Part shown: positions 18,318 through 26,459 of the stretch, piece after piece
Numbering within the stretch: the stretch's first letter is position 1
Layout of the letters: each line of letters starts with the position of its first letter
NCBI GenBank assembly: GCA_041396685.1
Contig: JAWKYD010000004.1
Coordinates: forward strand, 359,712 to 423,711
Direction: 5' to 3'
DNA length: 64,000 nucleotides
From: JAUIAI01 sp041396685
GTDB lineage: Bacteria; Pseudomonadota; Gammaproteobacteria; Burkholderiales; Burkholderiaceae_E
Made by a program: the position numbers and the translations under genes
Notes under the pieces: generated by a model
The model's input: only the letters and a program-made list of their open reading frames with translations
Database searches by the model: none
What the model was told of the DNA's origin: nothing

Positions 18318-19553
18318 ATGCAAGCGCAAGCCGCGGCACTGCCGCTCGACGGCATCAAGGTGGTGGAGCTGTCCCACCTGATCGCGGCACCGCACTGCGG
18401 GATGCTGCTCGCCGACGAAGGTGCCGACGTCATCAAGGTCGAACCACCGCAGGGCGAGCTGTCGCGGCCGCGCGAGCCGGCCCGCAAGCTCGGGCCCCAT
18501 CGCGTGTCGGGCCACTTCGGCGCCGGCAACCGCGGCAAGCGCAGCATCGCGCTGGACCTGAAGCGCGACAGCGGTCGCACCGTCATGCGCCGGCTTCTTG
18601 CCGAGGCCAATGCCTTCATCACCAATGTTCGTCCGGCGGCGCTGCAGCGCCTGGGCCTGCATCCCGATCAGCTTCGCGAAGACTTCCCGCATCTGATCAT
18701 CGTCATCATCACCGGCTTCGGTTACAAGAACGCCGGCCCCTACGAGGGCCGTGCCGGCCTCGCCCTGGTGGGCGAAGCCCTGTCCGGTTCCACCGGCCTG
18801 GCGCGCGACCATCACGGCAACCCGGTCTGGTGCGGCTTCGCGTTGGGCGACATCACCGCGGCGATGACCGCGCACTCATCGGTGCTGCTGGCGCTGCGGA
18901 TGCAGGAGCGCACCGGCCAGGGCCGCATCGTCGATGTCACGCTCGCCGAGAGCATGTTGCCGATGGTGGGCTCGGCGCTGACGCGTGTTCAGATCGCCAG
19001 CGAGGCCGAGGCCAAGGCGGCCGGACCGAACAACTACCACGGTGTTCCGTATGGCGTGTACCGCGCCAAGGATGGGCACATCAACATCGGTGTCAACAAC
19101 GACAAGCTCTGGCGGCAGTTCTGCGCGGCGATCGGCCAGCCCGAACTGGGCACCGATCCGCGCTACGCGTTGTACATGGACCGTGTGCGTCACATGGACG
19201 AAGTCACCGAGCTGACCGAGGCCTTCACCTCGAGGCGCACCCGGGACGAACTGACCGCGCTGTTCGAGGCGGCGGATGTGCCGGTCGCCTCGATCCTGAG
19301 TATTCGGGAAACGCTCGAGAACGACTATTACGCGCTGCGGGGCTCGTTCCAGCAGATCGACGACGGCCTGGGCGGTGAACTGACCGTGCCGATCGATCCG
19401 ACGAGATTCCATGATCCGGCCAGGAGGCCTGTCCTGCCCAGGCTCGGCCAGCACCGCGACGAAATCCTCGCCCAGTACGGCTTCGACGACGCGCAGCGTC
19501 AGCAACTCGTAGACGACGGCGCCTTTGGCCCGATGACCACCGAAACCCTCTGA
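18318..19553 (+). CDS. CaiB/BaiF family CoA-transferase
   Basis: Class III CoA-transferase of 411 residues that would move CoA from one acyl-CoA to a free acid. Seen: VKVVELSHLIAAP-type N terminus (GIKVVELSHLIAAPHCGML), the catalytic aspartate Asp178 in GFALGDITAAM, and the NYHGVPYGVYRAKDGHINIG domain. A GAGGA ribosome site precedes the ATG, partly inside a small hairpin (7-base arms, 18288-18307). It is the first gene of a plus-strand run with an acyl-CoA dehydrogenase, MaoC, rpoN, DUF35, MaoC and an ABC importer, so it probably activates the acid that this run degrades. Confidence 0.93.
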   Translation: MQAQAAALPLDGIKVVELSHLIAAPHCGMLLADEGADVIKVEPPQGELSRPREPARKLGPHRVSGHFGAGNRGKRSIALDLKRDSGRTVMRRLLAEANAFITNVRPAALQRLGLHPDQLREDFPHLIIVIITGFGYKNAGPYEGRAGLALVGEALSGSTGLARDHHGNPVWCGFALGDITAAMTAHSSVLLALRMQERTGQGRIVDVTLAESMLPMVGSALTRVQIASEAEAKAAGPNNYHGVPYGVYRAKDGHINIGVNNDKLWRQFCAAIGQPELGTDPRYALYMDRVRHMDEVTELTEAFTSRRTRDELTALFEAADVPVASILSIRETLENDYYALRGSFQQIDDGLGGELTVPIDPTRFHDPARRPVLPRLGQHRDEILAQYGFDDAQRQQLVDDGAFGPMTTETL

Positions 19554-19577
19554 ACGCCCCCTCCCCCGGAGACCACC

Positions 19578-20750
19578 ATGCATGAAGCACTCGACCCGCC
19601 CCTCGAGGGAACACTTGCCGACGTCTTGCAGGCGACCAAGGCGGTCACCAAGCAGTTTCCCGAAGAGTATTACCGCGAACTCGAACTTACCGACGGCTAC
19701 CCTCACGAGTTCATCGAGGTCGCGATGAAGGCGGGGCTGGGCGCGGTGATGGTGCCGGAGGAATACGGCGGCATGGGCCTCGGTGCCCGCGAGGCGTCGG
19801 TCGTGGTCGAGGAGATCCACCGCTCGGGCGGCACCGGCTCGATGATCCACGGCCAGTTGTTCATGATGGGCATCCTGGCCCGCCACGGCTCCGAAGCACA
19901 GAAGCGGCACATCCTGCCGCAGGTCGCCGACGGCAGCGTGCGCCTGCAGTCGTTTTCGGTCACGGAGCCGAATGCCGGCACCGATACCTCGAAGATCCAG
20001 ACGCGCGCACGCCGCGGCGGCAAGGGATGGATCGTGCGCGGGCAAAAGGTATGGACCTCACGCATGGACCACACCGACTACTTCATCGTGTTCGCGCGCA
20101 CCAGCGAGGCACCGGAAGGCAAGCCGTTTCGCGGGCTGTCGTGTTTCCTGGTCGACAAGCGCCAGGTAGACCCGAAACAACTGACGACACGCAAGATTCC
20201 GGTGATCTTCAATCACCACACCTTCGAGGTCTTCTACGACGACATGGAGATCCCCGAAGAGTCGCTGATCGGCGAGGAAGGCAAGGGCTTCTACTACCTG
20301 CTGGACGGTCTGAACGCCGAACGAGTGATGATCGCCGCCGAGTGCATCGGCGACGGCAAGTACTTCGTCGAGAAGGCGGTCGAGTATGCCAACGAGCGCG
20401 TGATCTTCGGCCGGCCCATCGGTCAGAACCAGGGTATCCAGTTCCCGATCGCGCGCGGCTACGCCAATCTGATGGCGGCCGACGCCCTGCGCTGGAAGGC
20501 GGCCGAGAAGTTCGACCGCGGCGAAAACGCGGGTGCGGAGGCCAACATGGCCAAGATGCTGGCCTCCGAGGCGTCCTACGACCTGGGCTTTCACTGCATG
20601 CAGACCTTCGGCGGCTTCGGCCTGGCACGTGAGTACAACATCGAGCGCAAGGTGCGCGAGAACCGGGTTTTCCAGATCGCGCCGATCTCCACCAACATGG
20701 TGCTGAACTACATCGGCCAGCATGTCCTTGGCATGCCCCGCTCGTACTGA
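19578..20750 (+). CDS. Acyl-CoA dehydrogenase
   Basis: FAD-dependent acyl-CoA dehydrogenase of 390 residues. Seen: VPEEYGGMGLG, the FAD/substrate signature FSVTEPNAGTDTSKIQT (about 132-148), VWTSRMDHTDYFIVFART, and the QTFGGFGLAREYNIERKVREN C-terminal region. At the place where most members have IYEGT with the catalytic glutamate, this protein reads VFQIAPIS, so the usual base is absent from its normal position. An ATG with a GGAG site follows the CoA-transferase by 24 bases, and MaoC follows 7 bases later. It would introduce the double bond that MaoC hydrates. Confidence 0.92.
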   Translation: MHEALDPPLEGTLADVLQATKAVTKQFPEEYYRELELTDGYPHEFIEVAMKAGLGAVMVPEEYGGMGLGAREASVVVEEIHRSGGTGSMIHGQLFMMGILARHGSEAQKRHILPQVADGSVRLQSFSVTEPNAGTDTSKIQTRARRGGKGWIVRGQKVWTSRMDHTDYFIVFARTSEAPEGKPFRGLSCFLVDKRQVDPKQLTTRKIPVIFNHHTFEVFYDDMEIPEESLIGEEGKGFYYLLDGLNAERVMIAAECIGDGKYFVEKAVEYANERVIFGRPIGQNQGIQFPIARGYANLMAADALRWKAAEKFDRGENAGAEANMAKMLASEASYDLGFHCMQTFGGFGLAREYNIERKVRENRVFQIAPISTNMVLNYIGQHVLGMPRSY

Positions 20751-20757
20751 GGCCAAG

Positions 20758-21216
20758 ATGGAGGAAGGGCTCTATTTCGAGGAATACGACCAGGACTGGT
20801 CCTTCGCGAGCGCGGCGGTCGAGGTCACCGACGCGATGATCGGCACATTCGTGCAGCTTTGCGGCTTCACCTCGCCGACGTTTACGGACCGGAGCTATGT
20901 CGATCGCAACTACGCCGGGCGCATGGCGCCCGGGGTGTTCGTGTTGTCGCTTGCCGAGGGGCTCGTGCTGAACGCCGGCCTCACGCGCCGGCGCGGCATC
21001 TTCCTGATGGAGCTCACGCCCAGGTTCCTCAAGCCGACTTACGCGGGCGACAACATCACGAACCACGTGGTGCTGGAATCGAAGCGCCAGAGTTCGAGGC
21101 CCGACCGCGGCATCGTCATCACGCGCCACGCCGTCCGCAACCAGAAGGGCGACGAGGTGATCAGCTACCGGTCCACGCGGATGATCCGAACGCGCGCCTT
21201 CGTCGAGCCGGTCTGA
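20758..21216 (+). CDS. MaoC-like hot-dog fold dehydratase (first copy)
   Basis: Protein of 152 residues in the MaoC/(R)-hydratase family, which adds water to enoyl-CoA. Seen: the hot-dog core with FTSPTFTDRSYVDRNYAG, then MAPGVFVLSLAEG, and the C-terminal VRNQKGDEVISYRST strand. The catalytic D-x-N-P-x-H motif is not clear; the D-R-S-Y-V-D segment takes its place, so activity is less certain than for the second copy. It lies 7 bases after the acyl-CoA dehydrogenase gene and 118 bases before rpoN. Confidence 0.82.
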   Translation: MEEGLYFEEYDQDWSFASAAVEVTDAMIGTFVQLCGFTSPTFTDRSYVDRNYAGRMAPGVFVLSLAEGLVLNAGLTRRRGIFLMELTPRFLKPTYAGDNITNHVVLESKRQSSRPDRGIVITRHAVRNQKGDEVISYRSTRMIRTRAFVEPV

Positions 21217-21221
21217 TCACC

Positions 21222-21338
21222 ATGCCCCCGCGCGAGCGAATCCTCATGATCGGCCCCGCCCACGCCCCGATCGGCACGCCGGCTGCAGCGGCCATCGGCG
21301 AGGCCGCCAACGGCCCCGGCCCGCGAGTCGCGACATGA
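21222..21338 (+). CDS. Possible 38-residue leader ORF overlapping the rpoN start
   Basis: A short frame, from an ATG five bases after the MaoC stop, runs to a TGA that overlaps the rpoN ATG in an ATGA arrangement. The product is rich in Ala, Gly and Pro (ends GPGPRVAT) and resembles no family I know. Its interest is position: rpoN has no strong ribosome site of its own, so translation coupling is possible. It may equally be chance. Confidence 0.25.
   Translation: MPPRERILMIGPAHAPIGTPAAAAIGEAANGPGPRVAT
21271..21286 (+). promoter_or_regulatory. Weak sigma-54-like site before rpoN
   Basis: TCGGCACGCCGGCTGC has GG and GC at exact spacing and a GGCACG core, but the first T of the -24 box and the first T of the -12 box are changed. 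It lies about 50 bases before the rpoN ATG and could mean autoregulation. It falls in GC-rich sequence, so chance is possible. Confidence 0.3.
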
Positions 21339-22825
21339 GACTGACGCCGAACTTCGCGCCTCGACAGCGCCAGTCGCTGTCGATCACGACGCAATCGATT
21401 CAGTCGCTGAACATCCTGCAGTTCGGTCAGCAGGAGTTACACGACTATCTGCGCGAGCAGGCCGAGCGCAATCCACTCATCGAGCTGTCGGAATCGGCGC
21501 GCCCTGACTCGCTGGCCGACCCGGACCAGGACCGGCACGACATCGATCTCGATCCAGCCGCCCCTCGCGAGCCCACGGTCCCACCCATGGGCGCGGCGAG
21601 CTCGTGGCAGCCGGGCGCCACGAAGATCGTCCGAACCCAGGTTCGCGCCGGCAACACCCGCTCGACCGATGCCCTCTTCACGGGTCTCGACGAACTCGAG
21701 AGCGTTTGCGCCGCGCCCCCCTCCCTGCATGACCACCTGGGCGCGCAGGTCACGGCGATGCTCCGAGACGGCGCCGACATCCGGATCGCGCTCGAGATCG
21801 TCGGATCGATCGATCCGGATGGCTACCTGCGACGTGAACTGGACGAGATCGCGGACACGCTCGACGTCGCGCCGCATCGCATCGCCGCGATGCTCGAGGT
21901 CGTGCAGCAATGCGATCCGACGGGCGTTGGCGCGCGCGATCTCGCCGAGTGCCTGGCGCTACAGCTTCAGGAAGGCAACCGCCTGACGCGCGCGATGCGC
22001 CATCTGCTCGAGAATCTGCCCCTGTTGGCGCAGTACCGCTACGCACGGCTTGCGCGCATCTGCGGGGTCGATCTGGCCACCCTCTCGGCGATGGCACACG
22101 AGCTGCGCGCGCTCGATCCTCGCCCCGGTCGGCGATTCGACACCGAGCAGATACCACCCGCCGTGCCCGACCTCAGCGTCGTGCAACTGGAAGACGGCCG
22201 CTTCGCGGTCGAACTGAATCGCGACTTCCTGCCACGCGTGATCGTGAACCGCCGGTACTACGCGCAGGTTCGGGAGATGGATCTCAGCCAGCACGACAGG
22301 CGCTTCGTCGTCGATTGCATTCAGAGCGCCAGCTATCTCGAGAGGAATCTGGATCAGCGCGCGCAGACGATCCTGAAGGTGGCTACGGAGATCGTCGCGC
22401 GCCAGGGTGCCTTTCTGAGGCGCGGCGTCGAGCATCTGCGTCCGCTGACCCTCAGGGATGTCGCGAAGGCGATCGGTGTGCACGAGTCCACGGTATCCCG
22501 TGCCATCGCCAACAAGTACATGATGACCCAGTGGGGCATGTTCGAGCTGAAGCTCTTCTTCGCGGGCTCGATATCGGGCGTCGATGGCGCGACCGACGTC
22601 GCGGCCGAAAAGGTCAGACACCTGATCAGGCAGCTGATCGAGCACGAATCGCCCGGGGCCGTCCTGTCCGACGATGCCATCGTGACGGCTCTGCTCGACT
22701 CTGGCATCAAAATTGCGCGGCGCACAGTCGCAAAATACCGCGAACTGATGGCAATACCATCCTCCGCCTGCCGCCGACGCGAGAAATCGACCCGCGGGTG
22801 GCGCATGGCAAAGAGCCCGACCTGA
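21335..22825 (+). CDS. rpoN: RNA polymerase sigma-54 factor
   Basis: Sigma-54 of 496 residues, which directs RNA polymerase to -24/-12 promoters and needs an AAA+ activator to open them. Seen: Gln-rich region I (QSLSITTQSIQSLNILQFGQ) ending ERNPLIE, the core-binding domain, the helix-turn-helix with HESTVSRAIANKY, and the RpoN box ARRTVAKYRE at 461-470. The segment after the recognition helix reads TQWGMFELK where TPRG or SPRG is common. The RpoN box is followed by about 26 residues. It lies inside a catabolic operon, not beside lptB/hpf as the housekeeping copy usually does, so it is probably a second, pathway-linked RpoN. Confidence 0.95.
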   Translation: MRLTPNFAPRQRQSLSITTQSIQSLNILQFGQQELHDYLREQAERNPLIELSESARPDSLADPDQDRHDIDLDPAAPREPTVPPMGAASSWQPGATKIVRTQVRAGNTRSTDALFTGLDELESVCAAPPSLHDHLGAQVTAMLRDGADIRIALEIVGSIDPDGYLRRELDEIADTLDVAPHRIAAMLEVVQQCDPTGVGARDLAECLALQLQEGNRLTRAMRHLLENLPLLAQYRYARLARICGVDLATLSAMAHELRALDPRPGRRFDTEQIPPAVPDLSVVQLEDGRFAVELNRDFLPRVIVNRRYYAQVREMDLSQHDRRFVVDCIQSASYLERNLDQRAQTILKVATEIVARQGAFLRRGVEHLRPLTLRDVAKAIGVHESTVSRAIANKYMMTQWGMFELKLFFAGSISGVDGATDVAAEKVRHLIRQLIEHESPGAVLSDDAIVTALLDSGIKIARRTVAKYRELMAIPSSACRRREKSTRGWRMAKSPT

Positions 22826-22836
22826 CAGGAGGCAAG

Positions 22837-23235
22837 ATGGCTGAAGAGTATCGACATGCGAACGGGGATTCACTCGAGTACTGGAAGGGTGCCGCCAGCG
22901 GGCGCCTGCTGTTTCAGAAGTGCGCCTCGTGTGGGTCCGTCCAGTTTCCCCCGCGGCACCACTGTGCCGCCTGCTGGGAGGCCGACCTGAGCTGGGTCGA
23001 AAGCACCGGCAAGGGCACGATCGAAAGCTTCACCGTGGTACGGCGCGCGCCATTGGCAGCATTTCGCGACCAGGTGCCCTATGTGGTCGCCGCCGTGCTG
23101 GTCGACGAGGGACCGCGAATGCTGACCAATATCGTCGGCGAGAACGCACTCGATGCCCAGATCGGCGCGTCGGTTCATGTCACGTTCGAAGCCGACGCCG
23201 ACGGCACGGTATTGCCACGATTCGTGCTCGATTGA
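22837..23235 (+). CDS. DUF35 family Zn-ribbon/OB-fold protein
   Basis: Protein of 132 residues: an N-terminal zinc ribbon with cysteines in CASCG and CAAC (about 29-50) and a C-terminal OB fold (GTIESFTVVRRAP..VPYVVAAVLVDEGPR). In known systems DUF35 proteins bind thiolase-like or MaoC partners and the acyl-CoA, for example the steroid side-chain aldolase complex Ltp2-ChsH2. A perfect AGGAGG site sets the ATG 11 bases after the rpoN stop. The neighbours include a MaoC gene directly downstream and a thiolase-like gene at 26459, so a similar complex is plausible. Confidence 0.92.
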   Translation: MAEEYRHANGDSLEYWKGAASGRLLFQKCASCGSVQFPPRHHCAACWEADLSWVESTGKGTIESFTVVRRAPLAAFRDQVPYVVAAVLVDEGPRMLTNIVGENALDAQIGASVHVTFEADADGTVLPRFVLD

Positions 23236-23251
23236 GCGCCGGCACCGGCGC
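23236..23251. other. Small hairpin after the DUF35 gene
   Basis: GCGCCGG CA CCGGCGC, 7-base arms starting right after the stop. The 2-base loop forces partial opening of the stem. No T-run, so probably not a full terminator. Confidence 0.3.
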
Positions 23252-23305
23252 CGGTCACGAGAACGTCGATCGAACACCCAACTTTCGAATGACAAGGAAA
23301 AGCAC

Positions 23306-23773
23306 ATGAATACGCAGGTTCGCGGCAAGTATTGGGAGGACTTCGAGGTCGGCCAGGTCATCGTCACCCCACGGCGCACGATCACGTCGACCGATATCGT
23401 CAATTTCGCCTGTCTGTCCGGCGACTTCAATGAGGTCCACACGAACTGGGAATACTGCAAGAACACCCAGTTCGGCCAACCGATCGCCCACGGGCCACTG
23501 GTCTACGCGATCGTCGGCGGCCTGCAGTACGCCTCTGGCATCAACGACGGCACCCTGCTGGCCTTGCTGCAGATCGACGGCTGGAAGATGCTGCTGCCGG
23601 TCTTTCACGGCGACACCATCCATGCGGAGATGACCGTGCTGGAGAAGACCGAGACCAGCAAGCCCGACAAGGGCGTCATCCGCATGAAGCGCGAGTTCAA
23701 GAACCAGAAGGGCGAGATCGTGCAGGAGATGTTCACGAAGATCCTGTACAAGCGGCGGCCGCCCGCGGCATGA
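23306..23773 (+). CDS. MaoC-like (R)-specific enoyl-CoA hydratase (second copy)
   Basis: Hot-dog fold hydratase of 155 residues. Seen: KYWEDFEVGQVIVTPRRTIT N terminus, the catalytic segment SGDFNEVHTNWEYC (canonical D-x-N-P-x-H with E for P), then FGQPIAHGPLVYAIVGG. It would hydrate an enoyl-CoA. The ATG at 23306 has an AAGGA site. It follows the DUF35 gene by 70 bases, and the MaoC-DUF35 pairing recalls the ChsH1-ChsH2 hydratase of steroid side-chain breakdown, though no steroid-specific gene is visible here. Confidence 0.92.
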   Translation: MNTQVRGKYWEDFEVGQVIVTPRRTITSTDIVNFACLSGDFNEVHTNWEYCKNTQFGQPIAHGPLVYAIVGGLQYASGINDGTLLALLQIDGWKMLLPVFHGDTIHAEMTVLEKTETSKPDKGVIRMKREFKNQKGEIVQEMFTKILYKRRPPAA

Positions 23774-23848
23774 GGCGCTCGTGAATCGATAGCAGGCTGT
23801 AAAGGCATCGCGGCCGAACGCCCGCCCGACGCAGCAGTGGAGAAGACA

Positions 23849-24682
23849 ATGAATCCAGCCCTTTCGGAGGCAGGCACCGGCGCGCCCGTTTCAGAGGCGC
23901 AGACCGGCTCGAATGCAACGGAAATCATCGCATTCGAGAACGTCGGCAAATGCTTCGGGGAACTCGAAGCGGTACGCGACATCTCCCTGCGGGTTCATGA
24001 GGGCGAGTTCATCACCCTGGTCGGCCCGTCCGGCTGCGGGAAGTCCACCCTGCTGAACATGATCGCCGGAATCTTCCATCCGACATCGGGCACAGTGACC
24101 TACCGCGCCCAGCCGGTGGGGGATTTCAATCGACACGTGGGCTACATGACCCAGAGCGATCACCTGCTGCCCTGGCGCACCGTCAGGCAGAACATCGCCG
24201 TGCCCATGGAAATCGCCGGTGTCGCGAAGCGGGCGCTACGCGACCGACTCGACGGGCTGCTCGAGCTCGTCGGGCTCCGAGGCTTCGGCGACAACTATCC
24301 GAGTGAACTCTCGGGGGGCATGCGCAAACGATGCGCACTGGCGAGATTGCTTGCCTACGACCCCGAGACCCTGCTGTTCGACGAGCCGTTCGCGGCCCTC
24401 GATGCGCAGCTGCGGCTGAAGATGCAGATGGAGCTGCGCCGCATCGCCAGTCAACTTGGCAAGACGATTCTCTTCGTGACCCACGATCTCGACGAAGCGG
24501 TGGCGCTGGCGGATCGATGCGCGATCTTCACGGGCCGTCCCGGCACGATCGACGAGGTGCTGGAGATTCCGCTGCCGCGCGACCGCGACCTGTTCGGTCT
24601 GCGGCACAACAAGGCCTATCTCGAACTGACCGCCCGGCTGTGGGACGCCATGGCGCCCGCCATTCATTCAGGAGAGGAGTGA
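23849..24682 (+). CDS. ABC transporter ATP-binding protein (SsuB/TauB/NrtD type)
   Basis: Cytoplasmic ATPase of an importer, 277 residues. Seen: Walker A GPSGCGKST, Q-loop MTQSDHLLPWRT, signature LSGGMRKRCALARLL, Walker B LLFDEPFAALD, H-loop FVTHDLDEA. The signature and the Q-loop with PW are typical of nitrate/sulfonate/taurine-type importers. The ATG at 23849 is preferred; an in-frame GTG at 23837 is possible. The permease gene follows 4 bases later. No binding protein is adjacent; the NMT1-type one at 15573 fits this class. Confidence 0.94.
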   Translation: MNPALSEAGTGAPVSEAQTGSNATEIIAFENVGKCFGELEAVRDISLRVHEGEFITLVGPSGCGKSTLLNMIAGIFHPTSGTVTYRAQPVGDFNRHVGYMTQSDHLLPWRTVRQNIAVPMEIAGVAKRALRDRLDGLLELVGLRGFGDNYPSELSGGMRKRCALARLLAYDPETLLFDEPFAALDAQLRLKMQMELRRIASQLGKTILFVTHDLDEAVALADRCAIFTGRPGTIDEVLEIPLPRDRDLFGLRHNKAYLELTARLWDAMAPAIHSGEE

Positions 24683-24686
24683 TTCC

Positions 24687-25457
24687 ATGTCGAAACTCGT
24701 ACTCGCCCGCGTGGCCATCCTGATCGCACTGATCGCCCTCTGGGAGTTCGCCTCCGGACGACTGATTCAACCCTACCTGATCAGTGCGCCAAGCGCGGTC
24801 GCGGTGGAACTGGCCGACTGGTTCATGGACGGCAGCGTCTTCTACCATGCCGGCATCACCGCGTTCGAGGCCTTTCTCGGGTTCTTCATCGGCGCGGTAG
24901 CGGGCATGGCCCTGGGCGTCCTGCTTGGCCGTGCGAGAAAGCTCTCGGAGCTCATCAATCCGTTCATCATGGGGTTCTACAGCATTCCCAAGATCGCGCT
25001 GGCGCCGTTGTTCATCATCTGGTTCGGCATCGGCATCGAGATGAAGGTGACGCTGACCGCGACGATCGTCTTCTTCCTGGTTTTCCTGAACACCTACTCG
25101 GGCGTGCGAAGCGTGAGCCCGGAACTCGTCAACATCATGCGTCTCATGGGTGCGAACGAGAGCCACGTGCTGCGCAAGGTGGTGATTCCGTCGGCGATCG
25201 TCTGGGTGTTCACCGGGCTTCGCCTGTCGGTGCCGTATGCGGTGATCGGTGCGATCGTGGGCGAGATCATCGCGTCCAATCGCGGCCTCGGCTACCTGTT
25301 GTCGCATGCCTCCAGTCAGTTCGACACCGCGGGCGTCTTCGCCGCGCTGCTGGTGATCATTTCGCTGTCGATGCTGCTGAACGCCGGCGTCAGCCTGCTC
25401 GCCAGGGTCTCCATGCCCTGGGAGAAAGCCTCGCAGAACCGTGAGGTTTCGATCTGA
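24687..25457 (+). CDS. ABC transporter permease (SsuC/TauC type)
   Basis: Inner-membrane permease of 256 residues with about six helices. Seen: the BPD-type coupling segment ANESHVLRKVVIPSAIVWVFTGLRLS and the family motif FYSIPKIALAPLFIIWFGIG. It pairs with the ATPase gene just upstream, and a GGAGAGGAG site precedes its ATG. Last gene of the plus-strand run that starts at 18318; it faces the epimerase gene, with an 81-base gap that holds no clear terminator. Confidence 0.94.
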   Translation: MSKLVLARVAILIALIALWEFASGRLIQPYLISAPSAVAVELADWFMDGSVFYHAGITAFEAFLGFFIGAVAGMALGVLLGRARKLSELINPFIMGFYSIPKIALAPLFIIWFGIGIEMKVTLTATIVFFLVFLNTYSGVRSVSPELVNIMRLMGANESHVLRKVVIPSAIVWVFTGLRLSVPYAVIGAIVGEIIASNRGLGYLLSHASSQFDTAGVFAALLVIISLSMLLNAGVSLLARVSMPWEKASQNREVSI

Positions 25458-25538
25458 CTGCGCGCGGCTCAACCTGCGCACGCGACCGCTCGATCAGCGG
25501 CAGGACCTTGCAGGCGAACCGCCCTCTCCGGCAGATCG

Positions 25539-26459
25539 TCACGCGGCGAGCTCCAACGCGTAGCAGCCTGTCTCGATTTCCTCGATCAGCGAGGGGCGAG
25601 CGGGGCGCCATCCCAGCTCGTTCCTGGCACGCAGCGCGCGCACCCGGCTGTTCGCGCCCATGGTGTTCCTTGCGGAGCCCTCGCCCCACTCGCGGGCGGC
25701 TTCCTCGAGCGACATCGCCACGGTACCCTGGGTGATGCCGAGCTTCGCGTTGATGGCTTCGCAGATTTCCTTCATCGAATTCTCACCGTTCTCGGCGAAA
25801 TAGAAGGAACCGGCCGGCGCCGACGCGAGCGCCAGCAGAAACAGGTCGACCAGGTCGCCGATGTGGACGTGCGACCAGATGTTCTCGCCCGGCCCGTAGT
25901 GCCGTGCCCCGCCGCTGCGCTTGGCCAGATCGATCAACCACGGAACCTGGGCGCTGTGCTTCTTCGCGCCCGCGCCCTCACCATAGATGAGCCCCGGGCA
26001 GATCACACAGGTGCGGATGCCGCGTGCCGCATAGGCCAGAACCCGATCCTTGAGTGCCGCCCGCGACGCGCGCGCCGGCGGCGGGTCCGGCAACGACGAT
26101 TCGTCGCAGATGGCGTCGCCGCGCGCCCCGGCGGTGTCGCGACCCACGATGCTCGTGCCACTGGTGTGTACGAAGGCCTTGCCCGTGTTCTCGAGCACCT
26201 CGAGCATCGCCATCGTCGAGGCCCAATGCTCGGCGTTCGCCGTATGAATCACCGCATCGGCCTGCGCGGCAGCAGCACGCAGCCTGTCGAGATCGTCGAG
26301 CGCGCCCAAAACCGGCGTGACGCCGAGGGCGCCGGCCTGCGCGGCGGCCTTGTCCGAGCGCACCAGGCCCGATACCCGATGGCCCTGGCGGATCAGACCG
26401 ACCGCAACCGCTCCGCCGATATAGCCGGACACGCCGGTGCAGAAGACGTTCATCGTCAT
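25539..26459 (-). CDS. NAD-dependent epimerase/dehydratase family (extended SDR) protein
   Basis: Extended short-chain dehydrogenase of 306 residues. Seen: N-terminal Rossmann motif TGVSGYIGGAVAVGLI and CPGLIYGEGAG. The usual YxxxK catalytic pair is not obvious: the region after the HTSGTSIVGRD segment reads RAALKDRVLAYA, with no Tyr four residues before the Lys, so catalysis may be altered. The ATG overlaps the thiolase-like gene stop by one base (TGATG), so the two are coupled. It probably reduces or modifies a product of its partner; the substrate is unknown. Confidence 0.85.
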   Translation of the reverse strand: MTMNVFCTGVSGYIGGAVAVGLIRQGHRVSGLVRSDKAAAQAGALGVTPVLGALDDLDRLRAAAAQADAVIHTANAEHWASTMAMLEVLENTGKAFVHTSGTSIVGRDTAGARGDAICDESSLPDPPPARASRAALKDRVLAYAARGIRTCVICPGLIYGEGAGAKKHSAQVPWLIDLAKRSGGARHYGPGENIWSHVHIGDLVDLFLLALASAPAGSFYFAENGENSMKEICEAINAKLGITQGTVAMSLEEAAREWGEGSARNTMGANSRVRALRARNELGWRPARPSLIEEIETGCYALELAA

